A DNA stretch of 64,000 nucleotides from Clostridiaceae bacterium (lineage in GTDB: Bacteria > Bacillota > Clostridia > Peptostreptococcales > Tindalliaceae): contig JAABSW010000006.1 in the NCBI GenBank assembly GCA_011390155.1, positions 1-64,000 on the forward strand. The letters are read 5' to 3'. The notes beneath the pieces are model-generated. The model had not been told where the DNA came from. It saw only the letters and a list, made by a program, of their open reading frames with translations, and did no database searches. The position numbers and the translations under genes were made by a program. Of the stretch, positions 38,063 through 47,561 are shown in pieces; within the stretch, counting starts at the first letter, position 1, and each line of letters starts with the position of its first letter.

Positions 38063-38589
38063 GCTGAGTCCTCCATGATACGCCCGTTGTTTACAGAAAT
38101 TCCTTCAAGGGATAGCAATGCCTCTTTCATGTCCAATCCCCCGCCATAACCTACCAAAGCACCATTTTTTCCCACAACACGATGGCAGGGAACCACCACT
38201 GACACCGGGTTACGGTTATTCGCCATTCCTGCAGCACGTACTGCCTTGATATTGCCTGCAGCTGCTGCCGCTTCCTGATAACAAGCCACTTTTCCATAAG
38301 GAATTTTTAACAAAAATTCCCACACACGTCGTTGAAATGCCGTCCCATTTAAATCCAGTGAAAGATCAAAAACTTTCCGTGATCCTTCAAAGTACTCCTT
38401 TAGCTGTTGTAAATAGGGCGCAGCCGCTTCCTTATCCAAGACAACATCAAGACCAGGTTCTCTTCTTTGTTCCCTTGCTGAAATTTCTTCAACGCTTCTA
38501 AACTCAAGTATACGCAGCCCTTTTGATGTGACTCCCACTGTCATAGGCCAATGTTTCCACTGGATTTGGTTCATATAGAGCTTAGGCAT
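38044..38589 (-). CDS. ogt: Methylated-DNA--protein-cysteine methyltransferase
   Basis: 181 residues. The active-site motif VVPCHRVVG with the acceptor Cys and the preceding GTAFQRRVWEFLLKIPYGK (helix-turn-helix and recognition) are diagnostic of Ogt/AGT. Transfers methyl groups from O6-methylguanine to itself. ATG 38589 follows GGAGGG; a 14-codon ORF extension overlaps the upstream gene. Overlap with cobU implies co-transcription, not shared function. Confidence 0.95.
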   Translation of the reverse strand: MPKLYMNQIQWKHWPMTVGVTSKGLRILEFRSVEEISAREQRREPGLDVVLDKEAAAPYLQQLKEYFEGSRKVFDLSLDLNGTAFQRRVWEFLLKIPYGKVACYQEAAAAAGNIKAVRAAGMANNRNPVSVVVPCHRVVGKNGALVGYGGGLDMKEALLSLEGISVNNGRIMEDSAWMTSR

Positions 38590-39277
38590 GTTCTGCACCC
38601 TCCTTCTGCTTGTTATAATCGTCCTTTGCAAGTTGCCATTGATCTCTGGCTTTTAGCTGAATAAGGCGTTTATTTTTAATGTCAGGGTGTTCTAAGGCCT
38701 TGTTGTACCAGAAGATGGCTTCTTTAGGTTTTCCTGTCGATCGTTTTAATTCCCCCACTAAGTATGACAGTGATACCTCATCCAGTCCTGCAATGGGAAA
38801 TGTTTCTTCAGCATAGGCTTTTTCAAAGTAATCTAAGGCATGCTGTAGGTATGTGTCTTCTTGCGTGCTGTTGGCTTCCCGATAAAGCCATCCTAGCCTC
38901 AGTGACAATCCTCCCAAATAACCGTTAGGTTTTCCCAGCAGCTGTCCCATAAAGATTGCCAATTTATGAGTCTCCACCGCGTGTTCCCATGTGCGCTCAC
39001 TTCCGAAATCTCGTTTGTTCCACTTAACACTGACATGTTTCAAAATAAGGGATTTCTGTTCGGCAGTAAGCGGTTTATGTTCACTTTCAGTGACACTTAA
39101 ACCGCAGTTGGGACAAACCCACACGTTATAAAACACAGGGTTCAGTTCTTTGTACCATATGTGAAAATCAGGGTCTTTTTTTTCAACGGGAATTTTTCTG
39201 ATTCTTGGTTTTTTTGTTGAAAACTTCATGTTACACACCGGGCACGTTACTTCTTTATCGTATAGATATTTATCCAT
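38582..39277 (-). CDS. DUF2225 zinc-ribbon/TPR protein
   Basis: 231 residues. Two CxxC pairs (CPVCNMKF near residue 12 and CPNCGLSV near 56) suggest a zinc ribbon; the C-terminal half (LQHALDYFEKAYAEE, EAIFWYNKALEHP) is TPR-like. The family is common in Clostridia and Bacilli; function unknown. GGAGGA six bases before ATG 39277. Overlaps both the VanW gene (eight bases) and ogt (eight bases), so it is co-transcribed. Confidence 0.88.
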   Translation of the reverse strand: MDKYLYDKEVTCPVCNMKFSTKKPRIRKIPVEKKDPDFHIWYKELNPVFYNVWVCPNCGLSVTESEHKPLTAEQKSLILKHVSVKWNKRDFGSERTWEHAVETHKLAIFMGQLLGKPNGYLGGLSLRLGWLYREANSTQEDTYLQHALDYFEKAYAEETFPIAGLDEVSLSYLVGELKRSTGKPKEAIFWYNKALEHPDIKNKRLIQLKARDQWQLAKDDYNKQKEGAEHA

Positions 39278-40712
39278 CCAAATCCTCCGAGTTGTTATTT
39301 TCTATTGCATTTGGTACTTGTATGGAATCATTGATTAACCACTCTCCAGGGAAACGAGGCTTTGTACCCTGAATGACAATGCCATTCACTGTCCTGTAAT
39401 AGTCACGATTAAATTCTTCTCGCATGACTTCACGGCCATTTTCACTGTACACTTTATACGTAACCACCCGATACCCTGTTCTTGGTTCTCTTTCCACTTG
39501 AGTTTCATCCACATACAATGAATTGTCGTATCTAATTTCAGTTGTCGGTTCAATCACCTGTACCACCTGTGAAACCAGGTCAATGTCAGGCCTCTCCTCG
39601 TCCTTGCCGTAAATTTTCACTTGTATTTGGTTGCCTTGCACTTCACTTACGAGAAAGATGGGTGACTGCAGGTTATTCTTAAATTTAAAGTCAATTGAAT
39701 TAAATGCAACGGTTGCATCCTGGCCTCTGGGCACATAAGAAACAGGCAGCGAATGATTTGAACGCTCGACAATGTCTAAATCAGCCCGTACCACCGCATT
39801 ATACAGCGTGGTGGATACCTGGCAGATTCCTCCGCCAATCCCAGGAACCAACTCACCCATTAGAATAACAGGTGCTTCCTGGTATCCAGCTGAGGCAATA
39901 CGCGGCCCCGTTGTGTCATTAAAAGAAAATTCCTGTTCAGGTAATAGTAAGATCCCATCGATGCTGTTGGATCCTTGTTTCAGATTCTCTGTACGACCAA
40001 TGGCTCCAGCATTAAACGTTGTACTGAACTCACTGATAACCGTTTCTATCTGGTTCAGATCCGTCGCAGTGGGATACACATTAATCTCTTCCACAGCCAA
40101 CATAATCGGTTCATCTGTTTCACCTATAAGCACACGATGAGCCATTTCTTTGGTTTTTTCTTTGTCCAGTTCCCGTCCCAGTTGTTCAGGTTCCACAACA
40201 AACTCATCCCCAACCCGTTCAATGGCAGCTGGATGAGGACTCATAAAAATTTCTTCTTCAATATCCTGAATTAGTTTTTCCAATAAGGCATCATCATATC
40301 CAAATCGAAGTGTTAAATGGGCCGGACTTTCTCGCAAACCTTTAATTTCATTAAGCCGGTTCACAACACTGCCGTTGCGGCCGTATCCCATTGCCTCGTC
40401 AAGTACTTCTTCGTAAAAATAGTGAAATCCCAGTTCTTTATATGGTATACTCCATTCCTTTTCCCCAAAGGTTAGTGTCAGGTACCGATCTTCAAGCTGT
40501 GTTTCCAAATGTGCTTCCAACCTTTTTTGGGCTTCTTCTGGCTTAAGGTCATGCACATCGATTCCTTCAACTGTCACATGAGGATAAATGGTGGAGGTAT
40601 TCAACACGCGCTGTGCATAAACACCAGCAGTTACGCCTGTTAAAAGTATTGCTGAGATCATTCCAATGATAACACCCCACAAAATACGTTTGTTACGATC
40701 CTTCTTTTCCAT
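39270..40712 (-). CDS. VanW-family exported protein
   Basis: 480 residues. One N-terminal membrane anchor (ILWGVIIGMISAILLTGVTA), a peptidoglycan-binding-like region (PHVTVEGIDVHDLKPEEAQKRLE, about 50-250), the VanW domain (FSFNDTTGPRIASAGYQEAPVI, GGGICQVSTTLYNAV, ERSNHSLPVSYVP) and a G5-like tail. Predicted outside the membrane, cell-wall associated; biochemical role unknown. ATG 40712 follows GAGGGAA. It overlaps the FtsA-like gene by 20 bases, suggesting a shared cell-envelope task. Confidence 0.88.
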   Translation of the reverse strand: MEKKDRNKRILWGVIIGMISAILLTGVTAGVYAQRVLNTSTIYPHVTVEGIDVHDLKPEEAQKRLEAHLETQLEDRYLTLTFGEKEWSIPYKELGFHYFYEEVLDEAMGYGRNGSVVNRLNEIKGLRESPAHLTLRFGYDDALLEKLIQDIEEEIFMSPHPAAIERVGDEFVVEPEQLGRELDKEKTKEMAHRVLIGETDEPIMLAVEEINVYPTATDLNQIETVISEFSTTFNAGAIGRTENLKQGSNSIDGILLLPEQEFSFNDTTGPRIASAGYQEAPVILMGELVPGIGGGICQVSTTLYNAVVRADLDIVERSNHSLPVSYVPRGQDATVAFNSIDFKFKNNLQSPIFLVSEVQGNQIQVKIYGKDEERPDIDLVSQVVQVIEPTTEIRYDNSLYVDETQVEREPRTGYRVVTYKVYSENGREVMREEFNRDYYRTVNGIVIQGTKPRFPGEWLINDSIQVPNAIENNNSEDLDG

Positions 40713-42780
40713 AATCTTGTTCCCTCTTTTCCTCAGCGACATTTATCTTTTCCTGGTCCCAATAAACCCAAATATCATCACCCGGTTTAATGGGAGCTGT
40801 GTAAACAGCCGGCTCACCATTGTGTAACAGCACTAATTTCCCCTTAACGTCACTTCTATCAAAATCAATGTGATCAAATAAATCGACAAATATTATTTCA
40901 TTCTTATCCGTTTGAAAGGAAAATTCTTTTCCATTGTATTGAATGATTACCCTATTACTACCAGTCTCTGCTCTGTTCGTTTCGACCTTCAAAGTAGAGG
41001 CCCTTTCCTTCTGTTCCACTTTTTGTTCCATTTTAAAAAACTGTTCATTGTGATGGATCATAACATCCTTTGAAGTAACCTGGCCTGCTTTGTTACAGAT
41101 ACATTCAATGGGCCATTCATACCCTTGGTGTAACCAAACATCATTCAATGTTTTTAATTCATCGTACTCAACGGCGTCTTCATGCTGTAATGCCATGGTC
41201 AAATTTTCAACTGGCTGGCCATTGACCTTAATGTTGGCAATAAGTGATACTTCTTTGTCATCCAGCAAAAAATGCCTCTCATGAATTACTTCTTTTAACA
41301 TCAACTTGCGTTTTTTGCCAACCGTGGCTTTTTTAATAAAAACCCGGTCACCTGAATGCAACTCTGTTTCAATGGAAGCCATTGATTTATTGACATAGAT
41401 TGTAGCCGCTTCACCATATTCACCATAGAAGGTTACAGGTTCACCATTGAGTAGAATGGTTAATCCTTCACCCCTGCGTGGCACCAGATGTTGTGGTTCA
41501 TATTGAATGGCTGCCAGCGAATCCTTAACATACAATGTTCTTGTGTGAAATAATTTTACCAGCTGTCCATTAACCTCCACTTCAAAGAAATCATTTAACG
41601 TTGAAACCAGTGCCTTCTTTAAAATTCCAATGGGGGTAACCCCTTCAGGGCCCAGGTTGATTGAAGCCCTATAGTCAACCCCTGGAATTTGATGAATGTT
41701 TCTCACGGCCACCCTTTCCGGCGGCAACCCCAACAAATTGCTGATAACACCCGGTAATCCGGGAATTTGGCATCCTCCTCCAATTAGAAATACAGCACTT
41801 GGTTTTCGGGTATTTTTTTCCAAAATGCTTTTATGTATCTCTTCTGCCACCATGTTAATGGCGGGCTGTAACTTCTCCAAAAGGGCATCGCTGGATGATT
41901 CATGTTCCATGCCGAAAATATCATTATAGCGCAACTGATCCTGTTGCGAGATTAAACACTTTAAAATTTCCGCCTGATCAAAATCCATCATCTCAGTTTT
42001 TGCCAACAATTCAGTTATTTCATCACCGGCGACAGCACTCATACCGAAAGCGATCATTGTGCCGTCCTTTGTGATGGCGAGGTCAGATGTACCAGCACCA
42101 ACATCAACCAAAGCAATGTTCAGTAACCTTGCATTTTCAGGCACTGCAACTTCTATGGCTGCAATAGGTTCCAGGGTCATGTAGACCACTTCCAGGTTTG
42201 CCTTGGAGACAGCTGTGTAGAGACTGTCTACCACCATTTTGGGTAAAAACGTGGCAATCAGGTTAACAGTCAAGTGGACGCCATGATGGCCCAATGGATT
42301 TGTGAGTACAGCCCCATCCAACTTGTAATGCACCACTGAATGTCCCACACAGAAATAACGGGTATCTTCACCGATGTCTTGGTAAATTGTATCCTGTGCC
42401 TTCTGCAATGCTTCCAATTCAACTTGATGTATATGTGATTGACCAATGGGCATCAATTCATCCAAGTTAAGGGCTGCCTCAACCTGTGTGGTTTTCAAAG
42501 CGCGACCAGCCGCTGCAATGGTTACTTCTGAAAGTGTCTGTCCAGCGATTTCTTCAAGTTCTTCCTTCACACGTTTTATCACCTTTGACACTTTATCGAT
42601 GTCGTGAATCTGACCGTCGAACATGGCCCTGCTTTCATGGTATACCATCGCTGCATGTTCAACCACAAGCGTTTGTTCTTCTATATACCCCAGCAAGCCC
42701 ACCACACTTCGTGTGCCGATGTCCAAAGCAAACATCAATGGCGATTTTTTCAATAAAGCAGCAGGTTTTTTTTCCGTCAT
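40693..42780 (-). CDS. FtsA-like actin-fold protein with long repetitive C-terminal extension
   Basis: 695 residues. About 1-390 is an FtsA/PilM actin-like ATPase: FALDIGTRSVVGLLG (phosphate 1), VDVGAGTSDLAITKDG (phosphate 2) and FLIGGGCQIPGLPGVISNLLGLP (adenosine). SHS2-like insertion lies near 90-170. Residues 400-695 contain at least three units of the type hNGxxh...GDxh (ILLNGEPVTFYGEY, IKVNGQPVENLT, LLHNGEPAVYTAPIKPGDDIW). Not the dcw-cluster ftsA, which is normally about 420 residues and next to ftsZ. ATG 42780 has AGG eight bases upstream; GTG 42795 is the alternative. Probably a membrane-associated filament; partner could be the VanW protein. Confidence 0.85.
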   Translation of the reverse strand: MTEKKPAALLKKSPLMFALDIGTRSVVGLLGYIEEQTLVVEHAAMVYHESRAMFDGQIHDIDKVSKVIKRVKEELEEIAGQTLSEVTIAAAGRALKTTQVEAALNLDELMPIGQSHIHQVELEALQKAQDTIYQDIGEDTRYFCVGHSVVHYKLDGAVLTNPLGHHGVHLTVNLIATFLPKMVVDSLYTAVSKANLEVVYMTLEPIAAIEVAVPENARLLNIALVDVGAGTSDLAITKDGTMIAFGMSAVAGDEITELLAKTEMMDFDQAEILKCLISQQDQLRYNDIFGMEHESSSDALLEKLQPAINMVAEEIHKSILEKNTRKPSAVFLIGGGCQIPGLPGVISNLLGLPPERVAVRNIHQIPGVDYRASINLGPEGVTPIGILKKALVSTLNDFFEVEVNGQLVKLFHTRTLYVKDSLAAIQYEPQHLVPRRGEGLTILLNGEPVTFYGEYGEAATIYVNKSMASIETELHSGDRVFIKKATVGKKRKLMLKEVIHERHFLLDDKEVSLIANIKVNGQPVENLTMALQHEDAVEYDELKTLNDVWLHQGYEWPIECICNKAGQVTSKDVMIHHNEQFFKMEQKVEQKERASTLKVETNRAETGSNRVIIQYNGKEFSFQTDKNEIIFVDLFDHIDFDRSDVKGKLVLLHNGEPAVYTAPIKPGDDIWVYWDQEKINVAEEKREQDYGKEGS

Positions 42781-42819
42781 TACAATCATCCTCACAAGAA
42801 ATTCTATTTCATCGATAGG

Positions 42820-43485
42820 CTATGGCTCTAAACTGGATGGACAAATATGATTTAACCCACACTGATGACACCTGGGGTTTCTTGCATGACACACCCTTCT
42901 GCCATGTAAAATCAGCCAGTGGTGTGCAGGGGACCACTCGTGTTCAGGAATGACATCCATCAGTTGAAATTCGGTTTCTTCCGGATTTTTTGATGCGACA
43001 AGGCCCAGGCGATTGGCAACACGAAAAACATGTGTATCAACTGCAAGGGCAGGAAGCCCAAAAGCATTGCTGAGTACCACGTTGGCAGTCTTACGGCCTA
43101 CACCTGGTAATTGCATCAGGCTTATTCTGTCAGAAGGTACCTGACCATCAAAATCTTTTACCAGCAAATGACATGTGGCAAGTATATGTTTACTCTTGGT
43201 CTTATAATAATTACAGCTTTTAATTTTTTCCTGCAACTCAGTCTCAGTCCATCTTATCATATCCTCTGGTGTTTTTGCCTCTTTAAACAATTGTGAAGTA
43301 ATTAAATTTACACGCTGGTCAGTGCATTGGGCTGACAACATGGTAGCGATTAAACATTCAAAAGGGTTTTCAAATTCAAGTTCACTCTCTGCAGAAGGAT
43401 ATGTATTTGAAAGTATTCTTCTAATTTCTACTATGTCTTTGGATGTTAATGGCAATTTATTGTTGTTTGGTTTTTCGCTGTTCAT
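42820..43485 (-). CDS. nth: Endonuclease III
   Basis: 221 residues. Helix-hairpin-helix LPGVGRKTANVVLSNAFG with the catalytic Lys, AVDTHVFRVANRLG with the Asp, and the C-x6-C-x2-C-x5-C iron-sulfur motif near the end. Removes oxidised pyrimidines and nicks abasic sites. ATG 43485 follows GAAGG by eight bases. Confidence 0.97.
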   Translation of the reverse strand: MNSEKPNNNKLPLTSKDIVEIRRILSNTYPSAESELEFENPFECLIATMLSAQCTDQRVNLITSQLFKEAKTPEDMIRWTETELQEKIKSCNYYKTKSKHILATCHLLVKDFDGQVPSDRISLMQLPGVGRKTANVVLSNAFGLPALAVDTHVFRVANRLGLVASKNPEETEFQLMDVIPEHEWSPAHHWLILHGRRVCHARNPRCHQCGLNHICPSSLEP

Positions 43486-43500
43486 CGCTGTCACCTTCTT

Positions 43501-43785
43501 CTATACAATTTCTGTTTGAATGTCCATGATTTCTCCCCTGCCGTCTGATTCTGCAAAACGTATAATCTCCTGCATCATTTTTTCAATATGTCCTTTTTCA
43601 TTGCTTACACAGCTAAACCCGATTTCAGAGCGCTGCCATTTATCCTGCTCTCCCACTTCTGCAATCGATACATTATAACGACTACTGATCTTTTGAATCA
43701 GGCTTTTTACAACCATCCGTTTTTCTTTTAAGGAAGCACCCTCATATAAAAGTAATGTAAAACTGCCAATACCAACGTATAGCAT
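43501..43785 (-). CDS. DUF503 protein
   Basis: 94 residues from ATG 43785, six bases after AAAGGTGG. SLKEKRMVVKSLIQKI and RYNVSIAEVGEQDKWQ are DUF503 (YlxP) hallmarks; homologues lie near ribosome-assembly genes such as rbfA, but the function is unknown. It lies between queG and nth, 15 bases from nth. Confidence 0.9.
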   Translation of the reverse strand: MLYVGIGSFTLLLYEGASLKEKRMVVKSLIQKISSRYNVSIAEVGEQDKWQRSEIGFSCVSNEKGHIEKMMQEIIRFAESDGRGEIMDIQTEIV

Positions 43786-43814
43786 CCCAGCACCACCTTT
43801 TATAAAAATTATTT

Positions 43815-44843
43815 TTACGAAAGCTCTTTCAGGGCCCACCGGGCCATATCAGTAAGTGTTTCTCTTTGATGATGTAAAAATGGCTTTATGTGAGTAATTG
43901 CGCCCGGGTCATTAGTGTTTCCCAACGCCATGAGTGCGTTTCTCTGCATGATTTTCTGTCCTCTCCATCCAAAAGCCCTGCTTCGATACAATCTGTTAAA
44001 CTCTCTATTGGATAAGGTAAGCAGATGAGCTGCATCAATCCACGGTAATCTGGGAATTTCCAGCATTTTCGATTCTTTAGTCTTGGCAGCATTTTCGTTA
44101 TGAGGACACACTTCCTGACAAACATCACACCCATACACCCGTTGACCCATGCGTTTTCTCATTTCATGAGGAATGGTTTCTTTTTGTTGCAGCAAATGTG
44201 ACAGGCATAAGCTGGGGTTTACTTGAAATGGTTCTTCCAACGCTTTTGTGGGACAAGCCCTTTGACATTTTCCACATCCATCACAGGATTGAAGGGGTCG
44301 GGGTCCGCCCACACTTTTTTGTATAGGTTTATTAATAATCAAATAGCCTAACACTACATAGGAACCTGTTTCAGGAATAATCAAACAGTTATTTTTTCCA
44401 TAAATCCCAATACCCGCCTGCGCCGCAAGGTATCTGTCAACCAAAGGGCCCGTATCCACAAAAGCCCGCCAGGATATATCCAGTTCCAGTTTCTGGAGTT
44501 TTTCTGCCAACTCTTTAAGTTGGTAATGCACCACTTGATGATAATCCAATCCACGTGCGAAACGAGCCAGTTCACCTGCATAACGGGGCTTATTTTCCAT
44601 AAATACTGACGATTCGTCACAATAAGAAGTTGCGGTAACAATGATGCTTTCGGCCGTGTCCATCAATAAAAATGGATTGATTCTTACTTCAGTTTGCTGT
44701 TCCTCAAAAACTGTCTTCCTTTTTTGTTCTGCCCGTTTCTGTAAAATCGGCAGCAGCTCGTCAAATTGACGGGCTTTCAAAGCACCAATGGCGGCAAAGT
44801 TCAGTTCTTTTCCCAACAGATTAAGCTTATCAAGATCAAGCAT
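43815..44843 (-). CDS. queG: Epoxyqueuosine reductase QueG
   Basis: 342 residues. N-terminal cobalamin-binding part, then two [4Fe-4S] motifs (CDGCGKCQRACPTKAL and CDVCQEVCPHNE) and a C-terminal HEAT-like region (LMALGNTNDPGAITHIKPFL). VDTGPLVDRYLAAQAGIG holds the catalytic Asp. Last step of queuosine synthesis in tRNA; needs cobalamin, which fits the nearby corrinoid cluster. GAGAGGA before ATG 44843. Confidence 0.96.
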   Translation of the reverse strand: MLDLDKLNLLGKELNFAAIGALKARQFDELLPILQKRAEQKRKTVFEEQQTEVRINPFLLMDTAESIIVTATSYCDESSVFMENKPRYAGELARFARGLDYHQVVHYQLKELAEKLQKLELDISWRAFVDTGPLVDRYLAAQAGIGIYGKNNCLIIPETGSYVVLGYLIINKPIQKSVGGPRPLQSCDGCGKCQRACPTKALEEPFQVNPSLCLSHLLQQKETIPHEMRKRMGQRVYGCDVCQEVCPHNENAAKTKESKMLEIPRLPWIDAAHLLTLSNREFNRLYRSRAFGWRGQKIMQRNALMALGNTNDPGAITHIKPFLHHQRETLTDMARWALKELS

Positions 44844-44844
44844 T

Positions 44845-45771
44845 TTATGATCCTCTCACCACAGGGTTTGTGTTTTTCAGTTTGGCCGGTTTTGCTGTGG
44901 AACCTCGCAAGAATAAGAAGAGGCCAAAAATAATAATCGCTCCACTGATCAACTGCAATGAACCCGGCACTTCATTTAATAGTAGGTAAGCCAAAATGGT
45001 GGCCCCCAGAGGCTCCCCCAAAGAGGCTGTTGACACCTTTACGGCTTCCAGGTGTTTTAAACTCCAGTTAAAAATACTGTGACCTCCCAATGTGCAAACC
45101 AAAGCCAGCGCCATAAATATGACCAGGTTTTGTGATCCCACACCAGTCATTGGAATTGAAAAAACCATGTTAAAAACAAACAGGGTAACAGCACAGGCCC
45201 CATAAACCAAAGTACAATAAGTGGCCGCTGGCACATTGACCCTTAGTTTTCTTCCAATTAACATATAAAAGGATGCAAAAAGACCGCCTGAAAGTGCAAG
45301 CATGTCACCAAGCAGATGAGCACGGTCAACCTGCAAGTCAGATATACCCATCACCACACTTCCCGCAATGGCAACCAACATTCCGAACCCACTTAGCCAT
45401 GGCAATTTTTCTCTATAGAGAAGATAGCCTAAAATCATTGTAAAAACAGGCTGTAAGCTCACCAACACCGTTGAAGAAGCAATGGTTGTCATTGATAATG
45501 ACTGGATCCAGGTGAGAAAGTGAGCTGCCAGAAAAATACCGCTGGCAATTGAATAGTATAATTCCTGTTTTGTAAGGTTTTTAAAATATGAACGTTGATA
45601 GTACAGAGAATAAGGCATCGTCAGAAGACAGGCAAAAAGAAGACGATAGAAAGCAATGACGCTGGCTGGCGCTTCAGCAAATCTGGTTAAAATGGCTGAA
45701 AATGAAACGCCAACCACTCCAAGAAAAAGTACTACATACACAAAAATAGGTTTTTCTTTCGCTTCCACCAT
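44845..45771 (-). CDS. EamA/DMT-family transporter
   Basis: 308 residues, ten predicted helices as two EamA repeats (first with FAEAPASVIAFYRLLFACLL, second with SKHLEAVKVSTASLGEPLGATILAYLLLNE-like LKHLEAVKVSTASLGEPL). Drug/metabolite transporter of unknown substrate. GAAGGTG before ATG 45771; one base before queG. Confidence 0.9.
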   Translation of the reverse strand: MVEAKEKPIFVYVVLFLGVVGVSFSAILTRFAEAPASVIAFYRLLFACLLTMPYSLYYQRSYFKNLTKQELYYSIASGIFLAAHFLTWIQSLSMTTIASSTVLVSLQPVFTMILGYLLYREKLPWLSGFGMLVAIAGSVVMGISDLQVDRAHLLGDMLALSGGLFASFYMLIGRKLRVNVPAATYCTLVYGACAVTLFVFNMVFSIPMTGVGSQNLVIFMALALVCTLGGHSIFNWSLKHLEAVKVSTASLGEPLGATILAYLLLNEVPGSLQLISGAIIIFGLFLFLRGSTAKPAKLKNTNPVVRGS

Positions 45772-45810
45772 TTCACCTTCTTATTAATTAAGTTTATACG
45801 TCAAATCATT

Positions 45811-45839
45811 AAAAAGCAGTGTGACCCTGGCCACACTGC
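45811..45839 (-). terminator. Terminator after the nucleoside kinase
   Basis: GCAGTGTG (45816-45823) pairs with CACACTGC (45832-45839); T5 follows on the minus strand (45811-45815). Confidence 0.85.
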
Positions 45840-45854
45840 AGCACGCATAAGGCG

Positions 45855-47528
45855 TTAAAAGGCACTTTCTCCAATAAACTCCCTCAGGATAGACGTTTTG
45901 GGAACATCATCCTCATTCTCAAGAACCACAAAATAACCAAGGAATTTTAGAAGTCTCTTAGCTTCTGCATAGAGGGGATTTTGATTGTCAATTTGCCTTA
46001 ACAATGGTTCTGCATATTTTTTCAGAACACTGAGTTCGTAAAAGAGGGCTGAATTGAACATGGCATCAGCATCTTCCTGGAACGGAAAGATATTCCCTTC
46101 TTCGCCGCGTCTCACAGACATCCACATTGAAAGGGTACGAGTGGCATCGTTTCCTCTAAATTGAAAGTCCCTTACCAAACGACGTATTAATCGGGTGTCT
46201 GTGGTTGGTATGCGGTTATGTTCATCGATATTAAGCTGTGTTAAACAACTGATGTATATTTTAAATTTATTATTTCTGTCAATGCTTCGCGTCAATTCTT
46301 CATTCAACCCATGGATTCCTTCCAGAATCAATGGTTGGTTTTGATCCACCTTAATTTTATGGCCAGTATACTCTCTTTTCCCTGTTTTAAAGTTAAAGGT
46401 GGGAACCTCAATCTCTTTACCCTCAAGCAGCGCTTTCAGGTGCTCATTAAAGAGATCCAAATCGATGGCATACAGCGACTCAAAATCATATTCTCCCAAT
46501 TCATCCAAGGGTGTTTTTTCACGGTCAACAAAATAGTCATCCAAAGAGACGCTCTTGGGTTTTAGTCCATTGACTTTCAATTGTATCGCTAACCTTCGGG
46601 CAAAAGTGGTTTTCCCTGAAGACGAAGGACCCGCAATTAATATCAGTCTTTTTTCTGACAAATGTCTGGTCACGTCGTCAGCTATTTCAGCAATTTTTTT
46701 TTCATGCAATGCTTCAGCCACCCGCAGGTACTCTGCTTCTTTTTTGCTGACAATTAAATCGTTTAAAACCGACACATAATCAATCTCAAGAATTTCTGCC
46801 CATTTTTCTGACTCTCTAAATACCTTAAATAATTTTGGATTGTCAACAAATTCAGGTATGGCTCCCTTTTCTTCCAACCTTGGGTACCGAATGACAACGC
46901 CAGGTGCGTACCACGTCAAGTCAAATTGTTTTAAATAGCCGGAAGAAGGGACCATATAACCATAAAAATAATTTTTAAGCCACCCGCACTGATATATTTT
47001 AATATAGGGCTTTTCACGGTATTTTAACAACTTAACTTTACTTTCCTGCCCATAATCCCTGAAAATATCAATGGCTTCCTCGACAGATATGCGGCTTTTT
47101 TGAAAAGGCACATCTTCATCAATGATTTCCTGCATACGTTGTCTGATTCGTTCCACCATTTCTTCATTTATTGGTGTTTTGTACTTCACTTCACAATATA
47201 AACCTTTGCTCATGGAATGTTCCACATTTACTTTACACCCTGAAAAAAGCTCCATACAGGCTCTCACAAAAACAAAGGATAAACTTCTTTTGTATATTCT
47301 CGATCCAATGGAAGAACAGTAATCAACCCACTTAACTTCACAATCTTCATCCAGGGTATGACGAAGTTCTTTTAGTTCATTACCCACAATACCTGCAATG
47401 ATCAAGTATTGTGATTTATCTTGAAAGTTTTTAGAAACTTCTTCCAAAGTTATTCCGTAGGGGTATTCGAATTCGCCCTGTCCTTCGATTCTAACTTTGA
47501 TAGCTCTTTTGATTGTATTTGCAACCAT
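45855..47528 (-). CDS. Nucleoside kinase with N-terminal TGS/SAD-like domains
   Basis: 557 residues. Residues 8-60 resemble a TGS domain, about 70-150 the second additional domain of ThrRS (EHSMSKGLYCEVKYKTPINEE), and 280-480 a uridine-kinase-like P-loop domain (LILIAGPSSSGKTTFARRLAIQL, SLDDYFVDREKTP, LILEGIHGLNEEL). Annotated in Firmicutes as uridine kinase or nucleoside kinase; real substrate unproven. GAGGAGG before ATG 47528. Monocistronic or following lepB by 33 bases. Confidence 0.9.
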   Translation of the reverse strand: MVANTIKRAIKVRIEGQGEFEYPYGITLEEVSKNFQDKSQYLIIAGIVGNELKELRHTLDEDCEVKWVDYCSSIGSRIYKRSLSFVFVRACMELFSGCKVNVEHSMSKGLYCEVKYKTPINEEMVERIRQRMQEIIDEDVPFQKSRISVEEAIDIFRDYGQESKVKLLKYREKPYIKIYQCGWLKNYFYGYMVPSSGYLKQFDLTWYAPGVVIRYPRLEEKGAIPEFVDNPKLFKVFRESEKWAEILEIDYVSVLNDLIVSKKEAEYLRVAEALHEKKIAEIADDVTRHLSEKRLILIAGPSSSGKTTFARRLAIQLKVNGLKPKSVSLDDYFVDREKTPLDELGEYDFESLYAIDLDLFNEHLKALLEGKEIEVPTFNFKTGKREYTGHKIKVDQNQPLILEGIHGLNEELTRSIDRNNKFKIYISCLTQLNIDEHNRIPTTDTRLIRRLVRDFQFRGNDATRTLSMWMSVRRGEEGNIFPFQEDADAMFNSALFYELSVLKKYAEPLLRQIDNQNPLYAEAKRLLKFLGYFVVLENEDDVPKTSILREFIGESAF

Positions 47529-47561
47529 TGCTTATGCCCTCCTCATCAGCATCTTACTGTG

